Source: Verrucomicrobiaceae bacterium (lineage in GTDB: Bacteria > Verrucomicrobiota > Verrucomicrobiia > Verrucomicrobiales > Verrucomicrobiaceae). From it: 55,773 bases of DNA. The notes under the pieces were generated by a model that had not been told where the DNA came from, ran no database searches, and saw only the letters and a list, made by a program, of their open reading frames with translations. Positions 38,292-46,694 of the stretch are shown here, piece after piece. Positions within the stretch are counted from its first letter, which is position 1. Each line of letters opens with the position of its first letter. The translations under genes were made by a program, and so were the position numbers. Where the stretch lies: positions 1 through 55,773 of the forward strand of contig JAEUHN010000048.1 of assembly GCA_016795365.1 (NCBI GenBank), read 5' to 3'.

Positions 38292-39578
38292 CTAGCCACG
38301 CATCAGGTGCTCGATGTCGTTGGCTTCCACGGGGATGTGGCCCATGAGGTCCACGGGGCCGTCGGCGGTGACGAGGATGTCGTTCTCCAGGCGCACGCCG
38401 ATCTTTTCCTCGGGGATGTAGATGCCGGGTTCGACGGTGAGCACCCAGCCTTCGGCAAAGGGTTGCGACATCACCCACACATCATGCACATCAAGGCCGA
38501 GCGAGTGGCCGAGGCCGTGCATGTAGTATTTGCGGCAGGCGAGGTTGTCATCGGTCTGCTTCTTGATGTCGGCCTTCGAGATGAGACCGAGCGCGAGCAG
38601 TTCCTCGTTCATCATGAGCTGCGATTCCTTCTGCCAGTCGCGCTGGAGCTTGCCCACGGTGGCACCCTTGATGCTGGCGCGCATGACGCGGAGCACTGCG
38701 TTGTAGATGTCCTTCTGGCGCTTGGTGAACTTGCCGCTCACCGGGATCGTGCGGGTGAGGTCGGCGTTGTAGTTCGCGTAGCTCGCGCCCACGTCGATGA
38801 GCAGCAGGTCGCCTTTCTTGCAGCGCTGATCGTTCTGATTGTAGTGCAAGGTGCAGGCGTTCTCGCCCGAGGCGACGATGGGATTGTAGGCGAACTTGGC
38901 GCGCTGGCGGATGAACTCGTGCGCGAACTCGGCCTCGACTTCATGCTCCCACACGCCGGGTTTCACGAACTTCGCCACGCGACGGAAGCCATCGTTCGTG
39001 ATGTCGCAGGCCTTCTGCAGCAGGTCGATCTCCGGCTTTGATTTGATCAGGCGAAGCTGGTGCATCAGCGGCGCGAGACGGCGGAACGTGTGCAGCGGGA
39101 ACTTGTGCTTCATGCGCGCGATGAAGCGCTCGTCGCGGGTCTCCACCTCGTTGCTGGAGCGCTTGTGCTCGTTGGTGTTGAGAAACACGTTGTCGGCGTC
39201 GAAGGCGAGTCCGCGCAGGATCAGTTCGAGTTCGCTCAGCCACTTCACTTCCTTGATGCCGGAGATCTTGGTCGCTTCCTCCTTGCTGTGCTTGTGGCCT
39301 TCCCAGGTCTTCAGGTGGGCATTCGGCTCGCGCACGAACAGGATCTCGCGTTGCTTCTCGTCAAACGCATCCGGTGCGATCACCAGCAAGCTCTCTTCTT
39401 GCTCGATGCCGCTGAGGTAGAAGAGATCCGAGTTGGGCACCATCACGAGCGAGCCGTCGGCATTCGTAGGCAGCACATCGTTGGCGTTCACAATGGCGAT
39501 GGAGTTCGGCGGCAGGAGCTTGCGGAGGCGTTCGCGGTTGGCGGCGAAGAGCTTGGAGTCGATGGGTGCGTGTCTCAT
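38292..39578 (-). CDS. pepP: Xaa-Pro aminopeptidase (M24B)
   Basis: A 428-residue cytoplasmic dimetal aminopeptidase that removes N-terminal residues preceding proline. The N-terminal domain starts RHAPIDSKLFAANRERLRKLLP. Metal ligands are visible: Asp in LLLIDVGASYANYNADLTRT (both), His in HGLGHSLGLDVHD, Glu in TVEPGIYI and Glu in VRLENDILVT. Length and order fit AMP_N plus peptidase M24 domains. The ATG at 39578 is preferred since the long upstream extension has no homology and runs into the divergent esterase gene. Confidence 0.93.
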   Translation of the reverse strand: MRHAPIDSKLFAANRERLRKLLPPNSIAIVNANDVLPTNADGSLVMVPNSDLFYLSGIEQEESLLVIAPDAFDEKQREILFVREPNAHLKTWEGHKHSKEEATKISGIKEVKWLSELELILRGLAFDADNVFLNTNEHKRSSNEVETRDERFIARMKHKFPLHTFRRLAPLMHQLRLIKSKPEIDLLQKACDITNDGFRRVAKFVKPGVWEHEVEAEFAHEFIRQRAKFAYNPIVASGENACTLHYNQNDQRCKKGDLLLIDVGASYANYNADLTRTIPVSGKFTKRQKDIYNAVLRVMRASIKGATVGKLQRDWQKESQLMMNEELLALGLISKADIKKQTDDNLACRKYYMHGLGHSLGLDVHDVWVMSQPFAEGWVLTVEPGIYIPEEKIGVRLENDILVTADGPVDLMGHIPVEANDIEHLMRG

Positions 39579-39684
39579 GGCGGCGCGCAGTGTCAGCGGA
39601 TCAAGGCGGGCCGCAAGGGGAGAAGAGGGCGAGCAACTTTCTTGCTCGCCTTGCGTTGATGCGCGCACCACACTCTCACCTGTG

Positions 39685-40734
39685 ATGAAACTCGCACACC
39701 TCTCACTCCTCTCCATTGCCTTCACCGCCACGGCACTGGCACAGACATCTGAAAACAACGAAAGACTGCGCGAGGGCTTGAAGCGTTTCCCCGCAGCAGA
39801 CACGAACAAGGACGGCATCCTCACGATGGACGAGGCGAAGGTTTTCCTGGCAAAGATGGGAGAGAAGTCCAAAGGCAAAAAGGCCGTGAGACCAGACGCG
39901 CTGAAGCCCGACTTCGCCGAAGTGGCTTACGGTCCGCATGAGCGCAATGTGCTCGATTTCTGGAAGGCGAAGTCCGACAAACCCACCCCAGTGGTCGTCT
40001 TCATCCATGGCGGAGGCTTCCGTGCGGGCAGCAAAGAAAACTACCATGGCGACAAGAAGCTGGAGGACCTCGTGAAGTCCGGCGTGTCCTGTGCCGCGAT
40101 CAACTATCGCTTCCTGCCCACGGCGCCCGTGCAGGACATCATGCGGGACTGCGCCCGAGCCATTCAATTCATCCGCAGCAAGGCGACTGAATGGAACGTG
40201 GACAAGACACGCATCGCCTCCGTCGGCGGTTCGGCAGGCGCAGGCACCTCCCTGTGGCTCAGTTCCCACGATGATCTCGCTGACCCAAAGGCGACCGATC
40301 CCGTGCTGCGGGAGTCCTCCCGTGTTCGTTGCGCCGGACTCATGGCCACCCAGGCGACGTATGATGTGCTGCGCTGGCCCGAGTTTCTCGGTGAGCCCAA
40401 GCCAGGCTTCTTCGTGGAAGGCGAAGTGCCGCTCTTCTACGGACTGACCTCGATGGAGGAACTCAAGGGTCCCGTCGGCGAAAAGATCCGCCACGACTGC
40501 GACATGCTCGCCTGGCTGAGCAAGGACGACGTGCCGCTCTTCATCGACAACAATCAAGATGTGCCCGCGCCCACCAATCGCGGCGAGTGGCTGCATTGCA
40601 CCCAGCATGCCCGCACGGTGAAGAAGCAATGCCAGACCGTGGGCATCGAGTGTGTGCTCGTTCAAGACGAAAAGGAAACCAAGCCCTTGCTCGTGGACTT
40701 CCTGCGCAAGCACCTCGCCGCGGAAGGCCAGTAA
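39685..40734 (+). CDS. Secreted alpha/beta hydrolase with N-terminal EF-hand
   Basis: A 349-residue exported protein (signal peptide 1-19, cleaved near ALAQ). Residues about 30-50 hold an EF-hand loop (DTNKDGILTMDE), followed by an esterase-fold domain with the oxyanion motif FIHGGGF (around 110) and the nucleophile region VGGSAGAGTSLW (around 190). The architecture EF-hand plus carboxylesterase-like hydrolase suggests a calcium-dependent secreted esterase acting on polysaccharide or other esters. The family is common in planctomycete and verrucomicrobial genomes. The start at 39685 is the only one that gives a signal peptide. Confidence 0.85.
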   Translation: MKLAHLSLLSIAFTATALAQTSENNERLREGLKRFPAADTNKDGILTMDEAKVFLAKMGEKSKGKKAVRPDALKPDFAEVAYGPHERNVLDFWKAKSDKPTPVVVFIHGGGFRAGSKENYHGDKKLEDLVKSGVSCAAINYRFLPTAPVQDIMRDCARAIQFIRSKATEWNVDKTRIASVGGSAGAGTSLWLSSHDDLADPKATDPVLRESSRVRCAGLMATQATYDVLRWPEFLGEPKPGFFVEGEVPLFYGLTSMEELKGPVGEKIRHDCDMLAWLSKDDVPLFIDNNQDVPAPTNRGEWLHCTQHARTVKKQCQTVGIECVLVQDEKETKPLLVDFLRKHLAAEGQ

Positions 40735-40800
40735 GCTCAAAGCATCCGCCGTGAGCAATCCGAGTTGATGGCGCACTGAACATCGCCACCAGTGCGCGCC

Positions 40801-41526
40801 ATGTTCTCCCCTGCCCTGCTCCAGCGCATCGTGCTGCCGCTTTGTCTTGCCCTTGCCTCCTGCGCCTCGCCTGGGCTGCCGCCGATGCCCATCCTGTCGA
40901 AGGTCACGCGGGCAGAGTCGATCCAGATTGCCGAGAGTTATCTCCGCCATCGCTGGGTGCCGTCCAGGCAGAACATCATGCACGGCAATGATGCACGCGG
41001 TGTGCGAGTGGACACGCCGGACATCGATTACCAGCCCGGCGGACGCGCCATCCCCGGCTGGTGGGTTCCCGGTGCCGTGAACGAAGGCGTGCCCTATCAA
41101 TGGGGCGGGTTCTCCACGCTGGCGGAGTTCGATCAGGGCATCGCGCAGGGTCTTGCTGCGGGCGATGTCTATACCGACGCCAAGCGCGCAGCGCTCGATG
41201 ATGCAGTGAGCCCCCAGGCCGTGGGCATCGACTGCTCGGGCTTCGTCTCGCGTTGCTGGAAGCTCCCCCGCTCTTACTCCACTCGCGAACTGCCTGGCCT
41301 CTGTGAACCAATTCCGTGGGAGGACCTCAAGGCTGGCGACATCCTCAACACGCACAACGCCCACTGCCTGCTCGTATCTCATTGGGATGATGCTCAGCGT
41401 GAACGAGTCTTCGTTTACGAGACGGGCTGTCCGCCCACCTGGAAAGTCGCAGCCCACGCCATTGATGTGGCCTGGCTGAAAAGCCTTGGCTACACGGCCT
41501 GGCGCTACCGTGGCATCGTTGACTGA
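40801..41526 (+). CDS. NlpC/P60-like lipoprotein
   Basis: A 241-residue lipoprotein with lipobox LASC near residues 17-20. The motif GIDCSGFVSRCW carries the likely catalytic Cys of an NlpC/P60-type peptidase, and the later NAHCLLVSHW holds a His in the expected place. An AGDI segment between them fits the fold. Such enzymes cut peptidoglycan stem peptides, but this one is divergent, so its substrate is inferred. A GTG nine bases upstream (40792) is an alternative start; the ATG is preferred. Convergent with metK across a terminator. Confidence 0.75.
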   Translation: MFSPALLQRIVLPLCLALASCASPGLPPMPILSKVTRAESIQIAESYLRHRWVPSRQNIMHGNDARGVRVDTPDIDYQPGGRAIPGWWVPGAVNEGVPYQWGGFSTLAEFDQGIAQGLAAGDVYTDAKRAALDDAVSPQAVGIDCSGFVSRCWKLPRSYSTRELPGLCEPIPWEDLKAGDILNTHNAHCLLVSHWDDAQRERVFVYETGCPPTWKVAAHAIDVAWLKSLGYTAWRYRGIVD

Positions 41527-41534
41527 CGGGCAAC

Positions 41535-41570
41535 AAAAAAGCCGCGCAGAGCACAGGGCTCTACGCGGCT
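41535..41570 (-). terminator. Rho-independent terminator of metK
   Basis: The arms AGCCGCGCAGAGC (41540-41552) and GCTCTACGCGGCT (41558-41570) pair over 13 bp with one internal mismatch and a five-base loop. On the minus strand the stem runs into TTTTTTG. It lies 24 bp after the metK stop; on the plus strand it has no T run. Confidence 0.85.
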
Positions 41571-41594
41571 TCGTGAGAGTAAACTCACCCAAGA

Positions 41595-42791
41595 TTACTT
41601 CAGCGCCTTCTTGAGGGCCTCAGCCTTGTCGGTGCGCTCCCAGGTAAGGTCAGGATCGTCCTTGCCGAAGTGACCGTAGTTGGTGCTCTTGCTGTAGATC
41701 GGGCGCAGCAGGTCGAGCTGCTGGACGATGTCGGCAGGCTTGAAGGAGAAAGTCTTGAGCACGGCGGAAAGGATCGCGTCGTCGTCCTTGATGCCCGTGC
41801 CGAAGGTGTCGATATGCACGCTGACTGGACGAGGATGTCCGATCGCGTAGGCGAACTGCACTTCGCAGCGCTCGGCCAGGCCGGCAGCCACGACGTTCTT
41901 CGCCACCCAGCGGCCCATGTAGGCTGCGCTGCGGTCCACCTTGGAGGGGTCCTTGCCGGAGAAAGCACCGCCGCCGTGACGACCGGTGCCGCCGTAAGTA
42001 TCAACGATGATCTTGCGACCCGTCAGACCGCTGTCGCCCTGAGGACCACCGACCACGAAACGTCCGGTCGGATTGATCAGGAACTCGGTGTCCGGGGTGA
42101 GCATGTTCTTGGGCAACACCTTCTTGATGATCTGGTCCACGCAGAACGCACGAATGTCGGCGTGCTCGACGTCAGCGCTGTGCTGGGTGGAGATCACCAC
42201 GTTGACGATCTTGGTAGGCTTGCCGTCCTTGTATTCGACGGAGACCTGGCTCTTCGCGTCCGGGCGCAGCCACTTGATCTTACCAGCCTTGCGGATCTTG
42301 GTCAGCTCGCGGCCCAGGCGGTGAGCGAACATGATTGGAGCAGGCATGAGTTCATCGGTCTCATTGCAGGCATAACCAAACATGATGCCCTGGTCGCCAG
42401 CGCCCTGCTCGGCGGTGTCCTTGTTCTTGGCCTTCTTCGCATCCACGCCCTGAGCAATGTCGGGCGACTGGGTGGTGAGGTAGTTGTTGATGAAAATGCG
42501 GTCGGCGTGGAACACGTCGTCGTCATGGATGTAGCCGATGCCACGGACGGCATCACGGATCACCTTGTCGATATTGATCACGTCGCCGATGGGCTTCTGG
42601 CCGATTTTCGGAATGGTGATCTCACCGCCCACGACCACGATATTGCTCTTGGCAAAGGTCTCGCAAGCCACGCGGCTCTTGGGGTCGATGGTGAGGCACG
42701 CGTCGAGGATTGCGTCGGAAATCGTGTCGCAAACCTTGTCTGGATGGCCTTCGCCGACGGATTCAGAAGAGAAGATGAAGCTGCGGGGCAT
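41595..42791 (-). CDS. metK: S-adenosylmethionine synthase
   Basis: A 398-residue enzyme making S-adenosylmethionine from methionine and ATP. It begins with [26 protein letters not shown]; the Mg/K and ATP segments [12 protein letters not shown] and [21 protein letters not shown] plus [16 protein letters not shown] are all present. The length is slightly above the E. coli enzyme. The leader contains a two-stem structure (see the entry at 42852-42905) and no canonical SAM riboswitch that I can recognise. A TTCATCC heptamer lies 24 bp upstream of the start. Confidence 0.97.
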   Translation of the reverse strand: MPRSFIFSSESVGEGHPDKVCDTISDAILDACLTIDPKSRVACETFAKSNIVVVGGEITIPKIGQKPIGDVINIDKVIRDAVRGIGYIHDDDVFHADRIFINNYLTTQSPDIAQGVDAKKAKNKDTAEQGAGDQGIMFGYACNETDELMPAPIMFAHRLGRELTKIRKAGKIKWLRPDAKSQVSVEYKDGKPTKIVNVVISTQHSADVEHADIRAFCVDQIIKKVLPKNMLTPDTEFLINPTGRFVVGGPQGDSGLTGRKIIVDTYGGTGRHGGGAFSGKDPSKVDRSAAYMGRWVAKNVVAAGLAERCEVQFAYAIGHPRPVSVHIDTFGTGIKDDDAILSAVLKTFSFKPADIVQQLDLLRPIYSKSTNYGHFGKDDPDLTWERTDKAEALKKALK

Positions 42792-42851
42792 GATGGTCGT
42801 GTCGTTGATATGGATGAATGGTGATTCGTTGATGGGTAGCTGTCCAGGCAG

Positions 42852-42905
42852 AGGGCGTCAATCCTGAAATGCCCCACCAAACGGGGCGCTCCCTGTCAAC
42901 GCCAC
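42852..42905 (-). promoter_or_regulatory. Candidate structured leader of metK
   Basis: Read on the minus strand, GGCGTTGA (42896-42903) can pair with TTGACGCC (42854-42861) as an 8-bp outer stem including two G-U pairs. Inside it, GCCCC (42883-42887) pairs with GGGGC (42871-42875) around a GTTTGGT loop. Purine-rich internal loops (CAGGGAGC and ATTTCAGGA) separate the two stems. The position 60-110 bp before metK suits a regulatory RNA. It does not match SAM-I, SAM-II, SAM-III or the SAM/SAH pattern as I know them, so a ligand is not claimed. Confidence 0.35.
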
Positions 42906-42972
42906 TCGCCACGGCGGCAAGCGGAAACATCAGGGGGCCGCCCACATCGCCAGTCGTCGGCCACCGTTGTGG

Positions 42973-43437
42973 TCAGCGGTCCTGCGCCGCCCGGACGCGC
43001 TCGGAAAGCTGCCGCAGACCCTTGAGCGCCGTCCGTCGGCGGCTCCAGGGATGCAAGCGGTAGCGCTCCACACCTGTCAGAAGGAAACACTGACAGGTGC
43101 GCCCGCGGATCAGTTCCACGAGCAAGAACAAAACCGGCACCACCAGCGCAAACAGGATCTCCACCAGACCAGCGCTCAGTGCGACACACACCAAGCCCAC
43201 AATCAGGGCCAGCCCGCCCCAGATCCCCAGACGCCAATACCAGCCATTCGTCTCCATTAGCATCACGGCCTGCACATTTGCATAGGGCATTCGCTCGTAA
43301 CGCTCGCGCCCAGGGGTGTAGGACACCTGGAGAAGATCCGCCTCACCGAACCACAGGCGCACCGAGCCCATCCGATGCCGGCCGAAGCCAGGAGCCCGTG
43401 TGTATCGCGGCGGCTTTGCTGGAGTGGACGTTGTCAT
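42973..43437 (-). CDS. Small membrane protein, third gene of the zinc-ribbon operon
   Basis: A 154-residue protein with two adjacent hydrophobic segments (LGIWGGLALIVGLVCVALSAGL and EILFALVVPVLFLLVELI) framed by a basic N-terminus and a basic C-terminus (RYRLHPWSRRRTALKGLRQL). It resembles membrane PH-domain-like or DUF-type proteins in layout, but no family is recognised. The start at 43437 gives an ATGA overlap with the stop of the preceding gene, indicating coupling; MAEM at 43446 is a near alternative. Confidence 0.65.
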   Translation of the reverse strand: MTTSTPAKPPRYTRAPGFGRHRMGSVRLWFGEADLLQVSYTPGRERYERMPYANVQAVMLMETNGWYWRLGIWGGLALIVGLVCVALSAGLVEILFALVVPVLFLLVELIRGRTCQCFLLTGVERYRLHPWSRRRTALKGLRQLSERVRAAQDR

Positions 43438-44033
43438 TTCAGCCATTCCCCCAAGGATGAAGATGTAAAGCCCATGATCCAACCTGCCACGACGATCAAT
43501 CCAACGATCAGCACCGCGACATTCCGCCACCAACCTCGCCCCGTGAGACTGCCCGGCTGACGCATGCCATAGATCGCCATGCAGCATGCGACCGGTGCCG
43601 TTGCCAGCGTCAGCGGCCAGAAGAACAGGAACGAAAGCCCCAGGAGCCAGGCGGCCACGCTGCTCCAGATACGGCGGGACTTCTCCAGCACGGGTGCCAT
43701 CCGGGCCACGGCGCCGTCATTGCTGAAGCAATCCGGGCACACCACGCCACTCGGGAGTTCCAGCGCGCACAGGGCACACACGAATCGCCCGCAGGTGCCG
43801 CAGGCCTGGACGGCTCGGTTTTGCAGATGGAAGAAACACGAAGCCTCGGCGTCATCGGCCAGCGACTCCGCCCTCCGTCCGCGCTCCTGCTCTCGAAACA
43901 AAGCGGGGAAAATCTCGCCCTGGAACGATGCATGGCACACCGTGCACTCGACGTGCGAACCGAGGCGAAGCATCTCGACCGGCAGCTTGTGCCCGCAGCG
44001 CGGACACCCCTGGTGGATGGACATCACAGCCAT
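43434..44033 (-). CDS. Zinc-ribbon/B-box-like membrane protein, second gene of the operon
   Basis: A 199-residue protein. The N-terminus has one zinc ribbon (CPRCGHKLPVEML...CTVCHASFQG) and a B-box-like cysteine cluster (CFFHLQNRAVQACGTCGRFVCALCALELPSGVVCPDCF). Two membrane segments follow (VAAWLLGLSFLFFWPLTLATAPVACCMAIYG and VAVLIVGLIVVAGWIMGF). The pattern of cysteine-rich cytoplasmic domain and two TM helices occurs in DUF4190-like and rhomboid-associated bacterial proteins of unknown role. It begins 17 bp after the stop of the GYF-domain gene and overlaps the next by four bases. Confidence 0.7.
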   Translation of the reverse strand: MAVMSIHQGCPRCGHKLPVEMLRLGSHVECTVCHASFQGEIFPALFREQERGRRAESLADDAEASCFFHLQNRAVQACGTCGRFVCALCALELPSGVVCPDCFSNDGAVARMAPVLEKSRRIWSSVAAWLLGLSFLFFWPLTLATAPVACCMAIYGMRQPGSLTGRGWWRNVAVLIVGLIVVAGWIMGFTSSSLGEWLK

Positions 44034-44050
44034 GGTGCTTCGATTCCCGG

Positions 44051-44959
44051 TCAGTCGCGGTAAGTCGGCAGGGATCGCAGAAACTCTTCACAGCAACCCT
44101 TGGCATGGGCCGTGCCATTGTCGTCGATCAGCGTGGGCACCAGCAGCCGTGACCGCACGCCCACCACGATGGCAGCAATAAAACAAACCAAGCCAAGAAG
44201 GAAAAACCAGGGCTGCTCCATCGAAATGCCACCGACAATCGAACCGATCACCCCAAAGACGAGCAACCAAGTCGTCAGCAGGCCGTTGCTGCGCGCCTTG
44301 CGATGCTCTTCACACAGCGGAATCGCCACTTCGGCCTTCTTCCTCAGCACGAGCGCCAGCACCACGTAGATCAGCAGGCTCACCAGCACCAGAATGTAAA
44401 TCCACGGCGCATGCCAGTAGAGAGTCCGCTGCTGGCGGGTGGTCGAAGGCTGACCGCACTTGATGCACTTGCCAGGAAGGGAGGCACCACTGCGAAAGAC
44501 CAGTTTCGGCCCCGAGCGCCACACGCCATCGCCCCCCATCGGGGCCACACCCTCCGCCATCTTTTGCAGGACGACAGGTTTGCATCCCGCACACACACGA
44601 TGGCCGCGAAGGTCGAGAATCTCCGAAGAAGGAAACGCTCGTCCGCACTCGCTGCACGGCACCGTTCCGGGGCCCGGCTGCAAGGCCGCCGGCCCGCCCT
44701 GCTCATCGCCGCTCCATGCGGAACCCATCGCGGGCAGCAGCGTCCGAGACGCAGGAGCACTTTCGGCGGCCGAGGCCGGAGGCGGCGACATCACGGAGCC
44801 CAGTGGCACCCAGTTCTCCAGCCCCGTGCGCCAGATGAGGGTGTTGGAGAACACCTCGCCTCGGGCGAGCATGTCCATCATTACGGCCTGCGTGACAGGC
44901 CCCGCCTGCGCACCGGCGCGTTCATAATACCATTCGGCAGTCGTTTCGGGAGTATCCAT
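44051..44959 (-). CDS. GYF-like (DUF4339) domain membrane protein, first gene of the operon
   Basis: A 302-residue protein. Residues 8-60 form a GYF_2/DUF4339 domain (AEWYYERAGAQAGPVTQAVMMDMLARGEVFSNTLIWRTGLENWVPL). A zinc-ribbon-like pair follows (CSECGRAFPSSE...CAGCKP), then another in KCIKCGQ. There are four likely membrane helices (YILVLVSLLIYVVLALVL, LLTTWLLVFGVIGSIVGGI, WFFLLGLVCFIAAIVVGV). DUF4339 is thought to bind peptides, but its role in bacteria is unclear. With the next two genes it makes an operon of cysteine-rich membrane proteins. Confidence 0.75.
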   Translation of the reverse strand: MDTPETTAEWYYERAGAQAGPVTQAVMMDMLARGEVFSNTLIWRTGLENWVPLGSVMSPPPASAAESAPASRTLLPAMGSAWSGDEQGGPAALQPGPGTVPCSECGRAFPSSEILDLRGHRVCAGCKPVVLQKMAEGVAPMGGDGVWRSGPKLVFRSGASLPGKCIKCGQPSTTRQQRTLYWHAPWIYILVLVSLLIYVVLALVLRKKAEVAIPLCEEHRKARSNGLLTTWLLVFGVIGSIVGGISMEQPWFFLLGLVCFIAAIVVGVRSRLLVPTLIDDNGTAHAKGCCEEFLRSLPTYRD

Positions 44960-45048
44960 CTCGCCGAGACGCTACCGGCCTCGACCAAGTTCGGCGAGAC
45001 TTTTCTCAGGTCTTCCCTGCAAAAACGACCCACCCCCAAAACGGCGCA

Positions 45049-45354
45049 TCACTGCGGCGTCATGTCGTAGATGACGACCTTGCTCCAGAAGGTTTTGCAG
45101 GTCTCCACGAAGCGTTTGTGGTCCGCGCAGTCCGTCTGGTAGAAATCGTGGTCCGCGATCTTCTTGAACTGAACGATCAGGCTCCAGTCGAAGGACTGAT
45201 CGCACACCGGACGCGGTGGCACGTCGGCGCTCTTGCCCACCCAGGCGCTGCCCAGGTAGTTGATCTTGGTCACGAGCTTGAGTTCACGTTCGAAGGTCTC
45301 ACGATCAGCTTCGGAGAGGTCCTTCTTGAGCCAGAAATAGACGCAGTGGAACAT
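45049..45354 (-). CDS. Dabb-family (stress-responsive alpha/beta barrel) protein
   Basis: A 101-residue protein beginning MFHCVYFWLKKDLSEADRETFERELK, the classic Dabb start with the conserved HxVxFxLK strand. It ends with RFVETCKTFWSKVVIYDM, the closing strand of the ferredoxin-like dimeric barrel. The catalytic role of the family is unclear. It starts 15 bp after the class V aminotransferase stop on the same strand, so the two are likely co-transcribed. Confidence 0.85.
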   Translation of the reverse strand: MFHCVYFWLKKDLSEADRETFERELKLVTKINYLGSAWVGKSADVPPRPVCDQSFDWSLIVQFKKIADHDFYQTDCADHKRFVETCKTFWSKVVIYDMTPQ

Positions 45355-45369
45355 GGTCGGCGGCGAGGA

Positions 45370-46446
45370 TTAGAGTTTGGAGAGAGAGTCGTCGAGAGCA
45401 GCGATCACAGCACCGATGGAGGCGTCCGTTTCATCGCCCATGTTGGAGATGCGGAAGGTCTTGCCCTTCAGCTTGCCGTAGCCGCCATCAATGATGAGGC
45501 TGTGGTTCTTCTTCAGCAGCCCGATGAAGGCGGCCACGTCGATGCCCTTGTTGTTCGCCACGCAGGTGAGCGACTTGGAGCGATAGCCCTCGGGAGCGAA
45601 GAACTCGAAGCCGTTGCGGCGCACCCAGTCATGCACCATTCCATTCAGGCGAGCGTGACGGGCATAGCGGTTGTCGAGGCCTTCGGTGAACATCGCGTTC
45701 AACTGGTGACGCAGGCCGTAGATGAGGCTGATGCACGGCGTGCTCGGCGTCATGCTCTTCTCGCCGTTCGCGCGGAACTCGATGAAGTCGAAGTAGTAGC
45801 CACGGTCGTTGATCGTCTCCGCGCGCTTCATCGCCGCTTCCGAGGCGGTGAACAAGGCCAGCCCTGGAGGCAAGGCGAAGGCCTTTTGGGAACCCGTGAG
45901 CAGCACGTCGATGCCGAGTTCATCGAAGTTCAGCGGCACCGTGGTGAAGCCGGACACACTGTCCGTGATGAACATCACATCGGGATACTTCTTCTTCAGC
46001 GCCGCGATCTCCGCGATGGGGCTGAGCACGCCTGTGGAGGTCTCGTTGTGAATGAAGGTGACCGCGTCGAACTCGCCCGTGGCGAGACGCTTGTCGATCT
46101 CCTCCGCCATGATCGGCTGGCCCCACTCGACCTGATAGGCCTCGGCTTCCTTGCCGCAGCGCTTGGACACATCCAGCCACTTGTCGGAGAAGGCACCATT
46201 GCAGCAGTTCAGCACCTTCTTCTTCACCAGGTTGCGGATGGAGCCTTCCATCACGCCCCAGGCGGAGGAGGTGCTGAGGAAGACCTGCTGCTTCGTGCCG
46301 AAGAGTTCCTGCAGCTTGGGCTGAATCTCCGCGTAAAGATCCTGGAAGCCCTTGCCCCGGTGCCCCATCATCGGCTGCGCCATGGCAGCGAAGGTGGCGG
46401 GTGAAACTTCGACGGGACCGGGGATGTAGAGTTTAACGTGGCTCAT
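45370..46446 (-). CDS. Class V aminotransferase (serine--glyoxylate/alanine--glyoxylate type)
   Basis: A 358-residue PLP-dependent enzyme. It begins YIPGPVEVSPATFAAMAQPMMGHRGKGFQDLY, the start shared by alanine--glyoxylate and serine--pyruvate aminotransferases. Asp of the PLP site is in MFITDSVSGFTTVPL, and the PLP lysine is in LLTGSQKAFALPPGLA. TPSTPCISLIYGLRHQLN and the final FRISNMGDE segments also fit. It may serve serine/glycine or glyoxylate metabolism, but substrate preference cannot be read. A Dabb protein gene follows on the same strand. Confidence 0.9.
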   Translation of the reverse strand: MSHVKLYIPGPVEVSPATFAAMAQPMMGHRGKGFQDLYAEIQPKLQELFGTKQQVFLSTSSAWGVMEGSIRNLVKKKVLNCCNGAFSDKWLDVSKRCGKEAEAYQVEWGQPIMAEEIDKRLATGEFDAVTFIHNETSTGVLSPIAEIAALKKKYPDVMFITDSVSGFTTVPLNFDELGIDVLLTGSQKAFALPPGLALFTASEAAMKRAETINDRGYYFDFIEFRANGEKSMTPSTPCISLIYGLRHQLNAMFTEGLDNRYARHARLNGMVHDWVRRNGFEFFAPEGYRSKSLTCVANNKGIDVAAFIGLLKKNHSLIIDGGYGKLKGKTFRISNMGDETDASIGAVIAALDDSLSKL

Positions 46447-46502
46447 GGGTGCGCTTTGGGGGGAGCGCCGATAGTAGGAACCTCTCGCCGATGTGCAACG
46501 GC

Positions 46503-46531
46503 GGAGACGAATCTATTTCGAATTCATCTCC
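46503..46531. other. Hairpin in the 46447-46694 intergenic region
   Basis: GGAGACGAAT (46503-46512) and ATTCATCTCC (46522-46531) pair at nine of ten positions around a nine-base loop, followed by pyrimidines on the plus strand. The 248-bp divergent region should also contain the promoters of both neighbours. No tRNA fold fits. Role unknown. Confidence 0.3.
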
Positions 46532-46694
46532 TGCCCCCTCAACCGACCAACCCCGCCAAGCAAGGGGGACATACTCAACGACAATATCGCCACAAAACCA
46601 GACTGCCCGCCCGAGGGTATTAATCTAGCCGAGATGCGGCGACTAGAATCGTCCGCGCAGCATGGAGAACCCAACCTCAGCCCCAGAAACGTCC

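Noticed and set aside
42852..42905. Canonical SAM-I or SAM-II riboswitch before metK
   Set aside because: The conserved junction and pseudoknot sequences of these classes are absent; only a generic two-stem fold remains, reported with low confidence.
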